A stretch of DNA of 64,000 bases from Anoplopoma fimbria. Lineage: Eukaryota; Chordata; Actinopteri; Perciformes; Anoplopomatidae. The DNA is taken from the NCBI RefSeq assembly GCF_027596085.1, contig NC_072449.1, positions 19,652,834-19,716,833 of the forward strand. The letters run 5' to 3'. The notes beneath the pieces were generated by a model. The model did not search any database. It saw only the letters and a program-made list of their open reading frames with translations, and was not told the origin of the DNA. Every line of letters starts with the position of its first letter. The first letter of the stretch is position 1. This document shows, piece by piece, positions 15,101 to 27,795 of the stretch. The translations under genes and the position numbers were made by a program.

Positions 15101-18100
15101 CATCTACTAGGAAAGGGAATCCTCATTGTTCAGCCCACAAAGCCAGCTGCTGATTGCAGAGCATCATCTTTCCTTATAGAACAGCTCACAATGAGATTCA
15201 TCTCCCAGCAGCACCTGGAGCACCTCAAGCACAATAACATTTGGGGAAACAAAGCTGGCTCTTATCTTGACTCTGTCACAGCATGTGTGTCTCTACATCT
15301 CTGACTGTACCACTCCCATTTCTCAAACTCATGCAAAGGTCACAGTTCACTATGTTGCAGTCACAAATAGTTCACCCATTATTTCCACATGTTGGGCTGA
15401 TGCACAAGCAGACTCACCCAATACTACCTCTGGAAAGTATTACAGGGATTTTAGTTTTGAGTCTCGATGTGGGGACTTCCCCCTCTCCGTCCACACTGAT
15501 TTCCTCAATATGGATCCAGTTTTTATGTTGTGAGTCAATAGCATATCAATCTTCATATTTCAGAGTACATTCCAGTCTGGGACTTGACTGGGCCTACCTG
15601 GGGCTTTGAGCTCCTAGCTGTTTTGAAACTATTCTATGGTTGATTTAGCTAACGGTTTATTGTTAAAGTCCTGCGGGCAAATAAACCGAAACATGTGTCT
15701 AATGTTTAAGTTGTTTTAAGGCAGACTCACATCCAGATTTAGTTTGTATCTGGCTCTGTTAACTGGTTTCTCAATCCTTCTTTAGTCTCAGGGTGCTTTA
15801 ATAGGTAAACACGACCAAATATTTTGCTTCAAAACGTTTTTTTCTCTTTAAACTTTTCCTTCATCCCAGTCTGCCAGACAATCCAGATTTATGAGGTGCT
15901 ACACTAATTCCTGGAGGTATGATGCCCTGTGACTGTACATGTGTCAGAGCAGCTGTTTATGTTCTTCCTGACAATCAGCCCTCTTGTACAGTTTGCTCAG
16001 AGCTATGAGAAGTGGTTTGGTATTTCCATTTTTTATTATCCAAATCCCAGAATGTACTGTGATCTTGTGAACCTGCCAAGACTTATTTTTCCTTTACAGT
16101 TCAATCTTTATTTGTTAACCACATGGGTGAGAAAGAGGGATTGGGACTAAGAAGGACAACTCGAAATTCTCAGATTAATGTGAGAGTCATTTGTTAACTT
16201 AACACAGTAGCAAGTCCCAGTTATTAAATCAAAAACAGTCTTTTTGATTTTGACTTGAATGTAAAGTCCATGCATGTACACATGGTTGATGCAATACATT
16301 TTCATGCTGAAGGTTTCAGGCTCTTCCCCTGATCTACTTAGAATACTTTCAACAGCCGTTGAGGTAAAAATTTAGTTTAGGTCTTTATTGCACTCTCTAT
16401 CTAAACCTCACCCACAATTCAATATGAAACTGCTGACTAAGGGGTTCATCCCAAGTATCTTATTTGTAATTTCCTCGCTCCTCGTTTAAACCGGAAGTTG
16501 TTCTGCGCCGCAATATTGACAGCCGTCCCGAAGCAAATATTTCTGCTCTGAGGAGTGAGGAGGGTTCCACGAGGAGCCATGAGCGAGGATACACGAGAGC
16601 AGCCTCCAGTTTTATATTTGATTTGTTTTCTGATTCACCATTTGGTTAAAATATATGTTCATTGTAGGTCTGAACAATAAAAAGGACCTCAAACATCAAT
16701 TTATTAGAAAGACTTTTCATGATCTGTTATTTCCCCACAGTGCAGCGATCTATTGATCCAGTTATTGACTCGCAGCATATGGACGCAGGAAAGCCTCTTT
16801 AGTTCCCATGGAAACAGCAGGGAGGAGGAGATATTGGTGAGTGTCATGCTATCAGTCTGTACCTGTCGCCTGCAGGATACAGCTTTGATCATTTATAAAC
16901 TGAAGTTGACAAGACAAAGAGGAGGAAAGAAAGGCCTAATGGAGGAGAGTTGATTTTGCCTTCAGAGGGAAACCTTCTGACAAGACTCATGAAATACTGA
17001 CCCAAAATACCAACATGGATCACATGAATCGACAGGGTAGTTATTCAACATAGAGCAGCAACTAAGCATGATCAGCTTTAACGCTAATCCATTTTTATTA
17101 CCTTATTTTTCCTTAATTGATCATTGTTTTAGTCTATACATTTTCAGTAAAAATTCTATACGATTTCCATCACAAACTGTAGGAGCAAAAGAAGACATCC
17201 GGGAATTGTCAAATTAACAGTCCAAAACACAAATATATTTAATTTACAATATTCAGCTGCAAATTCTCACATTTGAAAAGCTGAAACCAGCAAATGTTAT
17301 GTATTTGTGCTTGCTATATAAATTACTAACTTTCTTTTAGTAAATTTACCATTTCAGCACTATTAACTTGGGGTTTAAATCGTAAGTTTCATTGGTTTGA
17401 CTCAATTCCATTTAAGGGCCTGCAATCATAGAAGATTCACAATATCGTGTTCCCATTTAACACAATCAGTTACACCTATATCAACTCACATAAGCAACTA
17501 CAATACAATACAATACAATATTTTACTATTTTTTTAACAGGGCCTTTAGGAAGGTGGTGCTATGATGTAAATAGTGATGGACATGCCTTGGGAATTTCAA
17601 AATAAAGGCGTATCTCACGAACATTGGATCGTCCAAACTAGGTTATATTTTGCTTCCATGTGTGTTGATTTTAATGTCAATTTGGTGGTGTAACCTTACA
17701 TAATGTAGCTCTAACAGTGTTTGACTACACTGGGAGGGGAAGCTTTGAATCCCGTCCTACAGCTGGAGATGGATGTTTTTATATGGCATTACATTACACT
17801 AAGTGTGTCAATAGTATTTCCTCGAACAAACTATGACGGACCTCATGTTTCACACTACATCAAACAAATAAAATGTTCTTTCACAGAACAGTGGCAGTGA
17901 TAACGTTCATCACGTTCTACTGGTTAATGGCACCTTATCTTTTTCTGCTGTCTACTGCAATTACATTAGTGATAGTGATATACGACATAAGGTCAGGTCT
18001 GTGGACTGACAAGCCTGGGAAGCTGGTGTGATTCAGGTAACAGTGAACGGGACAAACATTCACAGCCAACAGAAAATTCTTAAGAATGACGACAGCCCAA

Positions 18101-20917
18101 CACAACACCTCCCAAACACAAATTTCTGAGATACTCACACACATCTGGGCTTCACAACTTCCCTGATCACAACCAGAACAAGTGCACTCTTGCCTCCTGA
18201 ATAATGAAAAATCTTGCTGGTCCTCCTCAGTTTTTGTCCAACTCAGCAAATACAAGATCTCACAACCTGATCTGTAAATGCAAAGTCTGCAACATAATTC
18301 AGTTCTCTGACTCTAACATGTCTCACCTCCTCTGCTAAACTTACATTTAGAAAAGAAGCATTCATTTTCAAGCAATTGTTGTCCATCTCACCCACAACTA
18401 CCTTTGTGCAGTCCCTGCTGATGAAGGCAAAATGCAAACAGAGCCCATTCTTCAGAGCTTGAAATCATCTTCCTCCAAGGTATTTTCAGTTACATGAAAG
18501 AATACTAAAACTAATTTAACACATGCGAGAATAGTGACTGAGAGCAGCTTATATACTCTGTATGCGAAGGAATAAAACTTTTGAACTGTGTCAGTACTGA
18601 GAGTAGTAAGTATGCACTTTACTATATTTTCAGGCCAGTAAACGTTTTTGCCAACATCTCATGTGCTTCAGGCAAACTAACTGGTATTAATCATGAAGCT
18701 GCATCCGTCTGGAAACAAGCTAAGTCTGCTGAGGTGCACTCGCACATCATTGCCCTCGTCTCCACCACAAGATGTACATGCACAAGAGCAAACAAGCACA
18801 CACACCCAGGTCTGCTGAGATGATGCGTGAATCACTAATTACTTAATAACAGGGTCTTAAGTTGAGACGTTTGACTTCTAAAAATAGGTTTGTAAACTAA
18901 TCAAATCAATTAAGAAAACAAAGGTTAATTTTAGATGAGAAAAGTGGAACAATGGATGACTATTTAGGAAACACAGGTCTTGGTGAACATGTACCAAAAG
19001 TGCAAGTTGAGGTTTCGGTTACCTAAAGTCTGACTCAAAAGTGTAGACAAGTGTGTCGTCATCACTGTTCTTTCCCCAGGGCGTTCTCTTCCACAACTCT
19101 GGGCAAATGCGACTGCATGCACTGTGGGTTAGTCAAGCTTTCAGGCCAAGTGTTACCACAAACCATCCAGCTGCAGACAATGAGTAGTTGGCGAACACTT
19201 TTTACTGCTTCCTGTAAACTATCTGATCATCGGACCACCGCTGTCAACAGGGCTAACATGAATATATGAAAGCAGGGATACCTTTATAATAAAACCCACA
19301 TTAATCACATCCTCCAGCTGTTTTTTATCTCCCAAACTTGACTCTCCTAAGTACCTCTGACTAATGCTCTAGGGCACCCACAGAGGGGAGGCTTGTTAAC
19401 CTTGGACTCCTCCCAGAGGAGCTTTGCCCTCTGGGAAAGGCAGGGCCCGACCAGTCCTCCAGGGTTGTCAGGTTTGGCACATGCCTCTCAAACAGGGACA
19501 GATATGGAGCTAAGTAGACACACATGCCTTATGTGGCTAAGGCTGCACTCTCAGGCACACCTCAGGCACGCCAGCAGAGCAAAGCACAACCATTTGGGAG
19601 ACACCAACAGGGCATGTAAACACATACAACTGCAACAAAAACATTAACGGTAGCCATGCCTGCTGAGCTTTCTATGTACATAATGATTACATAATGATGG
19701 GAAGGAATTTGTTTTAAGAGAATCTCTTTATGTGGGAAACCCTTTACCGTCAGTGTGCAGATGTAAATCCAGTCAGGGAATAGTGTTTATGCTCTATTTA
19801 TATTTTAGGATATATCTTTTTTATTTTGGATTTGGCTAAGGAGTTTTGGTTCATGTTTTGATAACTACATCAAGGTTGATAATTACACATCAAGGTGTCA
19901 GCTCTGTCTTCCTTTTCAACTGTAAAATGTAACATGCTGATATGTCATGATTTATAGATATATTCTTCCAAAAAAAGCTGAAACCCACAAAATGGGTTCT
20001 GAGTGACAGGTAGTGGGTATCGATCTGTGTGACACACAAAAACCCTTAGGGAGGGTGAAATGGGAACTCACAGTGAGTGGCAGCGAGCAGACCACAAAGA
20101 TGACGGTGATGAGCGCCAGCAGCACCAGGTGGTCCACCTCCTCTTCTCCCTGTGCGAACCAGGCCAGGCTCAGCCTCCTCCTCCTCCCCGTCGACCCGAC
20201 CGAGCCGCGCCGCATCATCTGACTCCGGTGCATCTGAACCAGGCTGACAATCACTGAGCCGTTGCACACAAACACAGCAAAGATCAGCAGTGCCATGAGT
20301 GAGGAGTAGGACAGAGAGAAGGCCAGCACCAAGCTGGCCTGGTCATCCCCTGTTGCATCCATGTCGATAAAGCACCACGTCCCAGGACAGTACTGTCTGA
20401 ATTTGCCGTAGCCGCTGAATGGCAGCAGACAGAAGGCCAAAGAAAAGAGGTAAATAAAGAAAAGAGTGAATTTGGCAAACCTGTGGCGGATGTGTACTGA
20501 GTAAAAGTAAGGGTGGCTGATGGCCAGGCAGCGCTCCACGGCCATTGCACACAGGATGAGCGTGGGCGCCAGGCCGAAGAAACTCATGGCAAAGCCAAAG
20601 AGCTTGCACAGGCTCGCACCGCCCATACTTATCAGGGACATGTTGCGGGCGTAGCAGATGAACACAGGTGGGCTGAGGAGGCAGGTGCCCAGCAGGTCGG
20701 TGAGGGCCAGGCCGGTAACCAGGATGCAGAAGACAGAAGACCTGGAGCGGTGCTCCTTCTGGTGCACCCCGAGGATGAAGAGAGCCAGCAGGTTTCCCAC
20801 CACGGCAGACAAAAACATGATGATGCTTGTCACTGGCTTGCCATCTTCATTCACCATGAGAGTGTCATTGCAGGTGGTATTGGTACATGATTCGTTTGAA
20901 ACCATGCTTTTGTTCAT
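2840..20917 (-). CDS. ptger2: Prostanoid receptor, EP2 (prostaglandin E2 receptor 2)-like; two coding exons
   Basis: This is a class A G-protein-coupled receptor of the plasma membrane. EP2 receptors bind prostaglandin E2 and raise cAMP through Gs. Joining 20917-20072 to 3127-2840 gives 377 residues, close to the family length (human EP2 is about 358). Visible features are four N-terminal N-glycosylation sequons (residues 2, 8, 13, 17), a prostanoid TM2 motif DLLGTCLLSP (74-83), an ERC motif where ERY is usual (128-130), the prostanoid loop-2 signature QYCPGTWCF (175-183), a basic third intracellular loop with RRGS and RRRRLS kinase-like sites, SLPLT at the end of TM6, and the ligand-carboxylate Arg in TM7 (about residue 304) before NPIVDPW. 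The intron sits after TM6 in phase 0, as in prostanoid receptors. The EP2 choice over DP rests on the TM2, TM3 and TM6 wording; DP is the main alternative. Teleosts have several EP2 paralogues and I cannot tell which this is. Confidence 0.88.
9715..10030. repeat. Probable dispersed teleost repeat
   Basis: The segment has the low-complexity, phrase-like style of a common fish interspersed repeat: successive short phrases built on GGTCC/GTCCAA, followed by GGTTAGGTTTGGGAAAAG and a similar earlier phrase. This is recognised by style only; the family is not identified and the ends are approximate. Confidence 0.4.
11341..11941 (+). mobile_element. Partial Harbinger-like non-autonomous DNA element (sister of the 47 kb copy)
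   Basis: From about 11372 to 11941 this matches 47411-47950 almost throughout, including the right terminal sequence that reads TGTGGACATGGCC. The left terminal inverted repeat found at 46999 is not evident here. Just upstream this copy has a TATAAAAAG box (about 11350) inside a 22-bp stretch that the 47 kb copy lacks. Near the right end a 14-bp phrase (GATCTGTTAATGTG) is repeated. No transposase is encoded. Confidence 0.7.
12411..12447. repeat. Perfect 16-bp inverted repeat with 5-nt loop
   Basis: The left arm CTGTATGTCTTGGCAA (12411-12426) and right arm TTGCCAAGACATACAG (12432-12447) are exact reverse complements around CAACT. It lies in the intron of the receptor gene. It is shorter than a typical pre-miRNA. 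Confidence 0.85.
16473..16588. repeat. Possible short terminal-inverted-repeat element
   Basis: CCTCGCTCCTCGT at 16473-16485 is mirrored, with a 7-bp interruption, by the complement of the sequence ending GAGCGAGG at 16588. The enclosed ~80 bp is richer in CpG than its surroundings. It could be a MITE remnant or chance; no clear target duplication is seen. Confidence 0.3.
17501..17520 (+). repeat. (CAATA)n pentanucleotide microsatellite
   Basis: Four perfect CAATA units. Confidence 0.85.
20072..20917 (-). CDS. ptger2: EP2-like receptor, exon 1 (start codon to TM6)
   Basis: This exon holds 282 codons from ATG at 20917 to ACT at 20072, followed by a strong GTGAGT donor. It carries the N-terminus, TM1-TM6 and all three intracellular loops. 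The first ATG gives the usual short sequon-rich N-terminus. A second in-frame Met at codon 5 is the only near alternative. The reading continues past the donor into intron sequence, so the exon boundary is set by the splice site and by family structure. Confidence 0.92.
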
Positions 20918-21650
20918 GTTTAAATCCCAGCAAAGAAATATGCCTGCTCAGTGTGGAATAAATAAGGAATTCCCAAACAACAAATGGAGATCCTGTGCTC
21001 TTGACACCATTTGGCAACACAGAAGGCAGGGGTGTGTGGTAAGTCCCATAATGATGCGTCGACCGATGGTTCTCTGTTTTCTCTCTCTCTCTTTTAACAG
21101 TTTTGAAATCTTTCTGTGAAACAAATAACACAAGAAAAAAAAGTTGCTTTCTTTCATTCCACCATTGGGGCATCATGTTAAAAAAAAAATATATATATAT
21201 ATATACAGCTGAATACGTCTTAACAATGTTCTTATCATTGTTTTAGTGACAAATAATCACTCACCTTTCACTGGCTCATCCGGAGAGAAGCAATACTGGA
21301 TCATTTCAATTATTACTAATCTGCTTCCTTCTTCTTCTGCGGATTCAGCTCCTACTTTATCAAATATTTACATACGGAGTTTAAAACTACCGCTGCCGGT
21401 AACGTGTCGGCATTACTGAACTCACAGCGAAGAGAGAGCGAGAGAGACTGAAGAAGATCCGCTTTCCTTCCGCTGACTTTCCCCTTCTGTCTCTCTTTCT
21501 GCACCTCCCAGTCTGTTTCGGGTCGATGTAGAGTCCCACCCACTGTGCTGGTGCATCGAAAGACGCTGACAGACTGTATTCAAACGGCCATTTAAGAGCA
21601 ATACAGTGGGAAGATCTTTTAAAAAATTCACTTGTTTCTCCGGAATTTCA
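20918..21650 (-). promoter_or_regulatory. Probable 5' UTR and promoter-proximal region of the EP2-like receptor gene
   Basis: Immediately upstream of the receptor start on the minus strand. It contains a pyrimidine/purine-rich stretch near 21430-21510 and an (AT)n run at 21189-21206. No unambiguous TATA box or initiator is identified, so the transcription start is not placed. A non-coding 5' exon here is possible. Confidence 0.35.
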
Positions 21651-24288
21651 ATCAGAATGAACTGTTGGTGGAGTTATTTCCTTCCTTATTTCAAGGTATT
21701 GTGCATGTTTGTGTCCAGAAATAGAAGCAGATGCATTACATGAGCACACTGGCCATTAATAACCAAAAATATGTTTTTATTTTTCAAGTTTAGACAAAGC
21801 CTAAACATATGACTTTAAAAGTGAACTATCAGAGTATAGGAGCAGTATAAGCTATATAAATAACGAAATAAATAACAAAACACAGACACCAATGAAAGGG
21901 TTAAGTTTCAGGGTGCCAGCTGAACTGAGAAAGACGATTTGGTTAGTATTGGCTTGTTTGAAAAAAGAGCTCAGAAAAAAAATGTCATCCAATTAGTCTT
22001 TTGTGCAAGTATTTGGTTTGGCAGTGTTTTCTAGACGCTGTTTTGATTAGCCTTATTCTCTTCTAGTTTACATTTCATGCAGCCTTTGGTGCAACTCAAC
22101 CGACAAAGTATCAGTGCTTCAGCTGAATCTAAATCACAGCAAGATTTCCCTGCTTGTTTCTGCTGGTTCATTCTTCATTTCTAGACCCTGTTTGTGGACA
22201 CAGCTTTTGGTGAGATACCTGAATAAAGAGGGAAATCTTCCAAAAGTGTGTGTGCACGATTTGATATATAGCCCTTAGGGTTAAGAATACTCGTGAATAT
22301 GCTGTCAAATATTTGAGCAACTTCATTGCTTGACAAAGGTGCCTATAAACATAGCACAGAACATGCAACAACAATGACGCTTCGGGGAAAGATGTATTTG
22401 GATCCTTTAGTAAATCAAACATAGAGATGCAAGAATATAAAAATAATTCTCAATTAGTAAACACAATAAACATTTTACCCTACCTAGACGTGCAGTACAG
22501 TTATCAAACATATACGTATAGCTAAATTGTAAACAAATTAAAGTACTCAGAATGCAGATTAACCAAATGTTATATCATAAAAAATTGTAAGAAGCAATAT
22601 TGTAATTTGAAGTACTTTATATTGTTTCATATTTTACATATCATCATATTTCCTGGCGTAAGTTTTAAAGGAAAACATTTATTTCCTTCTTAAATGTAGT
22701 GGAATAAAAGTACAAAGGGGCATTAAATGGGTATAACTTAATTAACGTAACTTAATTAACTTTATTAAGTTCCTGCAGGAGTAGGAGGGCTCCGTTCCTC
22801 ATTCATTTGTCCAAACACAGTAGATGTTAAAGCTTGTTTCAATTGATCTGATTGATCCGCTGTACACCTGCACAGATGTTTTCACTTACTCCACCTGATT
22901 AGCCCTCTTCTCTGGACCGTAGCAGTGGGAGCAGGATGTGCCTGATTTCCCTTGCTTCACCAGCTACAACTTTCTACTGTTAAAGTATTGTTATCATTTT
23001 TCCTCATCTTTATCCTTTTATTGGTACATGTAGTTTTGATATTCCACGTGATTTTTCAGCACAGTATCTGACAACTTCCCCCTGAGTAGAGGTTTAATTT
23101 AGATAGAAGAAGCGAAAACACCTGTGCGTGCGTGCAGGGCCTTTAAAGACAGCAAACTGAATCATCTGTTGGTAGCAATTGTCACAGCTTGCCACAGCCA
23201 ACTGCTGCGATGATATGTTGGTCGATGGATATAAAATGACAGATAATGAACACATCACCATTTCCTCAGACACAGGATACAATAATGAAAGTCCCCAGTA
23301 GCCATTGCTGCTCTCCTTAATGGTTTCTTTTCATGACACCTAAAATAAGATGGAGCTCTAATGAAATCACCCCGACCAAGAAAATAGGCTGCATAGTAAT
23401 TACATTGTATTGCTTAATTCTACTCTCTTGCTTCCTGTTGCTGTTATAGACAGAACATAATGATATCAGCATAGTGGCAATGTTCTATTCTGGTTGGAGT
23501 AATGGAGATCAAGTTTCTCTGTGTTTTACACTCTGTAAATTAAAGTGTTGATGCACAGTTACACAGCTGGTAGTGGGTGGTAGCTTGCTGGAAGGGGCCA
23601 CCGTGATATTGTCAAACAAAGACATGCAGATATTTGTTTTTATCTTTTTCTCAGTTTCACTCCATCAGTCTCACTCCCTCCCTAATAAACAAAGCTCTAA
23701 TTTATCTTTAACTACCACAGGGCACCTAAAGGGCGAAGATGGCACGCAGGGTGTTTACAGTTGCACTGCCAATAAAACAAAGCAGGCTGCCATGTTTGAC
23801 TAAACGGCAGACAGCGATGCTTAAAACAGACGCAGACATACTTGCACGATTTCCCCAAACCAGGAGACCGGTTTGTGAACAAACAGTACCAACCAAGACA
23901 CCAACATCATAACAATTTGATAATTTTACAGAAGTTCTCATCATGATAAGCCGTTTAAAATAAGTGCAGCCTTGACTCTGCTATGATAGACTAAGTATAT
24001 TGTTCTTGCTTTCATAATTTGCTCTTAACTGTACCAAGCCTGCTTAAAAGTGTTAGTGTTTGTTGCTGATTCTGTTGTCTGTGCTGTTGCTGTAATCAGG
24101 AACTGCTTTGAGAGGTGTGGTTTAGTTTCAATAGGTCAATTGTCCTCTTAACTGCTAGGGGGAGTGGCTTACACATCTCAAGGATACTCAGACCAACGTG
24201 TACTTGGGGGTCAGTAATTTGCTTATATTGACTACCATGTGTTTGCATCCTATTTCTGTCCATTCCTCTGTCCAGTGGTCACGTAGAC
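21651..24288. other. Intergenic, no gene seen
   Basis: AT-rich sequence between the receptor 5' flank and the LINE. All open frames are under 90 codons and none resembles a known domain. Confidence 0.6.
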
Positions 24289-24472
24289 AGTGGGGTCACT
24301 CCCAGGTGCCGTGACCCCACTAATCTCATCTATCCCACTCTCTCAGCCCATGGTGAGCAAGTGGTGTCAGGGGGGCCCACCTCATCAACACATCTCTCGT
24401 CTCGGGATGCTTTCCCTCGGCTTTCAAGACTGCCAGAGTCACCCCCCTTCTGAAAAAACCATCACTTGACCC

Positions 24473-24600
24473 CTCTGATGTCAAGAACTTCAGACCGGTT
24501 TCTCTGCTACCCTTTCTATCCAAAACGCTTGAACCCCTCTGATGTCAAGAACTTCCGACCGGTTTCTCTTCTACCCTTTCTATCCAAAACGCTTGAACGC
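24473..24600 (+). repeat. 64-bp tandem duplication inside the LINE reverse transcriptase
   Basis: The phrase starting CTCTGATGTCAAGAACTT at 24473 recurs at 24537, with only a few substitutions between the two 64-bp units. Because 64 is not a multiple of three, the duplication shifts the reading frame. Confidence 0.9.
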
Positions 24601-25083
24601 GCTGTCTCTAAACAACTGTCTTCCTACCTCCACCAGAACAACCTCTTGGACCCCCACCAGTCCGGGTTCAAGGTGGGTCACTCATCAGAGACGGCCCTCC
24701 TTGCGGTGACAGAGTCGCTTCACGCCGCGAGAGCGAACTCTCTCTCCTCTGTCCTGATTCTCCTGGACCTGTCAGCGGCGTTTGACACGGTGAACCACCA
24801 GATCCTCCTCTCCACCCTCGAGGGGATGGGCGTCTCAGGCTCTGCACTCTCCCTGTTTGCATCCTACCTGACCGATCCTACCAGGTGACATGGAGGGGGG
24901 CCGTGTCGGAACCACGCATGCTGACTACGGGGGTTCCACAAGGTTCAGTTCTGGGCCCCCTTCTCTTCTCGCTCTACACAACATCTCTGGGTTCTGTTAT
25001 TCGCTCGCATGACTTCTCTCACCATTGTTATGCCGATGACACCCAGCTGGTCTTGTCATTTCCTCCCGGTGACACCCAAGTGG

Positions 25084-25109
25084 AGGAGGTGGTGGTGGTG
25101 GTGGTGGTG
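25084..25109 (+). repeat. (GGT)n expansion in the LINE coding region
   Basis: About eight GGT units follow the catalytic YADD block and coincide with a change of reading frame. Confidence 0.85.
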
Positions 25110-25893
25110 CTTGGCTGACATCTCGAAGTGGATGGCGACACACCACCTGAAGCTCAACCTGGACAAAACCGAGCTACTGTTCCTCCCGGGGAAGGGTTGC
25201 CCGCACCGAGACCTGTCCATCACCATTGATGATGCTGTGGTGACGCCAACTCGGACTGTGAGGAATCTGGGTGTGACCCTGGACGACCAACTGTCGTTCT
25301 CAGCAAACATTGCATCGGTCACACGCTCCTGCAGATTCCTGCTCTACAACATCAGGAGGATTTGCCCCTTCCTCACTGAGGAGACGGCGCAGGTGCTCAT
25401 CCAGGCTCTGGTCATCTCCCGCCTGGACTACTGCAACTCACTACTTGCCGGAGCCCCGACGTCGGCCATCAGACCTCTGGAGCTTGTCCAGAAAGCTGCA
25501 GCACGTCTGGTGTTCAATCGCCCCAAGTTCTCCCACACAACTTCCCTTCTCCGTTCTCTACACTGGCTCCCTGTAAGAGCTTGCATCCAGTTTAAGACTG
25601 GTGCTAGCCTACAGGGCAGTGAAAGGAACAGCTCCTTCCTATCTCCAGGCCATGGTCAAGCCCTACACCCCCGCCCGACCACTTTGCTCTGCTGCCTCGG
25701 GGCGATTGGTTGCCCCGTCGCTCAGAGGTCCCTGCGGCCGATACACCCGGTCACAGCTTTTTTCTGTCCTGGCCCCTCAGTGGTGGAATGAACTCCCCAC
25801 TGACGTCAGGACAGCAGAGTCGCTGCCCATCTTTCGGCGCAGGCTGAAAACTCACCTCTTCAAGAAGTACTACCCTGAACCTTCCTCGTAGCA

Positions 25894-26048
25894 TTTATTG
25901 CATTCGTATTAGTTGTTGCACTTATTGTATTCGTATCAGTTTGCTGCACTTATTGTATTCGTATTTGTTTATTGCACTTATCTTATTCGTATTAGTTTGT
26001 AGCACCTATTGTATTCGTATTAGTTTGTTGCAATTATTGTTTTCGTAG
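25894..26048 (+). repeat. ~28-bp minisatellite in the LINE 3' UTR
   Basis: The core ATTCGTAT recurs at 25902, 25929, 25957, 25985 and 26013, with a variant near 26041, a spacing of 27-28 bp. Each unit includes a TTTGTTGCACTTATTG-like phrase. Confidence 0.85.
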
Positions 26049-26299
26049 TAATTTGCTTCTGCACTATACTTTTGCTCTGGTTTATGCTTTTAGATGCTTG
26101 TTTAAGAAAGGAGATGCACTTATGACTTCTGGTGACTAGTAGCTCTCTTGAATACCTATGTTGAATACACTTCCTGTAAGTCGCTTTGGATAAAAGCGTC
26201 TGCTAAATGACTGTAATGTAAATGTAATGTAATGTGTTTGGTTACATGAGTTTGTTGTTAATTAAAAGGGCAAATAAGTGGTGTTACACCAACTTCCAG

Positions 26300-26485
26300 T
26301 AAAGATGGATGGACGATGGACAGAAGGCTGGCTGGATACACAAATAGATAATGGGTGGAGAACTGGATGGTTTGATAGTTGGATGGATGATATATGAATG
26401 GATGATTATTAAATGAGTGGATGGATGATGATGGACAGATGGATGGAGATATGGATGGTTGAATAGATAGATGGGTGGATGTTCC
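26300..26485. repeat. Degenerate (GGAT/GATG)n microsatellite
   Basis: Imperfect TGGA/GGAT/GATA repeats directly downstream of the LINE tail. Confidence 0.75.
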
Positions 26486-27794
26486 AGCTAATTTGGACCT
26501 GTTCTCACAAATAGTGAAAAGCCAAGTCACTCAATACAATCCTTAGAATACCCCCATAACACATTAACCACATATATATAAATGAATCCAAGTGAAACAT
26601 GAGGACACATTACATACTATTGAACACATTTTGATCTGTCTTAGCTCTGTCAGCACACTGTCCTGGAAGACAATTTAGAAAATGTAGACGGCAGATGAAA
26701 ACGGTTCTACTTAATTATATTGTTCTGTTTTTGCTTACTGGTGACAGCCAGCTTAGGTAGTTACAGTAAAGACTCACAATACCAGGATATCTGTGTAATC
26801 AAAACTAAATCTAAAAAAAAAACATGTAAAGAAAGTGCAGAAGTATGACATGCACTGACTAGTGTTTGTATGTGTGTGTGTGGGTATTGTCTGGAACTGC
26901 CTCACCAGAAAATGGATATGCTAGGTCTGGTAAGCATCATTTCCTCCTCCAATTGAATCCCAGAGAAAAAACATGCTCCTTTCTACATAGTAAATTAATG
27001 TGGTGTTGCATGTCGACCTCTGGCTTGTTTTGTAATGCACCAGCGACTGCTTGCTTGTGGGAACTTGAACAAAGAATGTCACAACTTTCAGGAAGAGAAC
27101 AATCCATCATATCATAACTCATAATTCACTGAACAATGATGGAGATTCCTATGTGACTGTTTTGACCACGATTACGAAACATGTGGAGCCCAGGGAGGTA
27201 TGGTCTTGGCTGTTTTTATTTGACTCTTTCATCTTAAATTGAAAGCAGAATGTTAGTGGTGACAGAGACCTGAATGTGAAGTTTAAACTAAAATCTAAAG
27301 AGAATTGAAAAAACAGTGCCAATTCTGATTCAGTTATGAAAAAGATCACGTCACGTTGTGTGTGTTGTCATATTTCAAATATGCAACTCCATGAAGAAAC
27401 TCTGGTTAGAAGAGTTCATGTGTGTGTGAGAGAGAGAAAGTAAGATTGATGCATATTTTATTCCACTTACATGGTCTGATTGCTCATATTTGTCAAGTGT
27501 TTTCGCTGTCATTACTACAGTGTGTTTTCATAGTTTGATAAGTATCAAGTCTGTAGGAAATGTTAATCACCTAATTATTTAATTTACCAGCACATGTTTT
27601 CACCTGTGCATGACACAATGTCTGAGAGTTTTGCCTTTTAGGACGTCAAGTCCTTCCTTGTGTTTGATCTTACTTTCAGAAAACCAGTGATGCAAAGCAG
27701 GTACTGACTTCCACAATGTTCAATGAGCCGGAGTTGACCCTGAATGTAAAGACTTAAGACGGAGATGGTGATGCTACCGATGTAAACAGTGAGA

Positions 27795-27795
<1 letters not shown>

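Larger units (their letters stand above)
3128..20071 (-). other. Large (~17 kb) intron of the EP2-like receptor gene
   Basis: Bounded by a GTGAGT donor just below 20072 and a CAG acceptor just above 3127. I see no convincing nested gene; open frames here are short, and the longest (7184-7585, plus strand, 133 codons) resembles nothing I know. Content noted separately is a Harbinger-like fragment near 11.4-11.9 kb, a dispersed repeat near 9.7-10.03 kb and a perfect hairpin at 12.4 kb. Large introns between these two exons are usual for prostanoid receptors. Confidence 0.8.
24383..26236 (+). mobile_element. 5'-truncated, frameshifted L2-like LINE (non-LTR retrotransposon)
   Basis: The sequence encodes reverse transcriptase segments of the L2/CR1 group: [20 protein letters not shown] (near 24765-24800), [16 protein letters not shown] (near 24930-24985), YADDTQL (catalytic YADD, near 25030), then LNLDKTELLF and a C-terminal ...QWWNELP... 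block near 25775-25800. The body GC content is far above its surroundings. It ends in a typical fish L2 tail (GTCGCTTTGGATAAAAGCG, then TGTAA repeats, ~26180-26235). The endonuclease half is missing. Frame changes occur near 24540, 24885, 25090 and 25590, so it is dead. Confidence 0.92.

Noticed and set aside
20513..21119. Long plus-strand open frames opposite receptor exon 1
   Set aside because: They are antisense shadows of the GC-richer receptor coding exon; composition is unlike a protein and no domain is seen.
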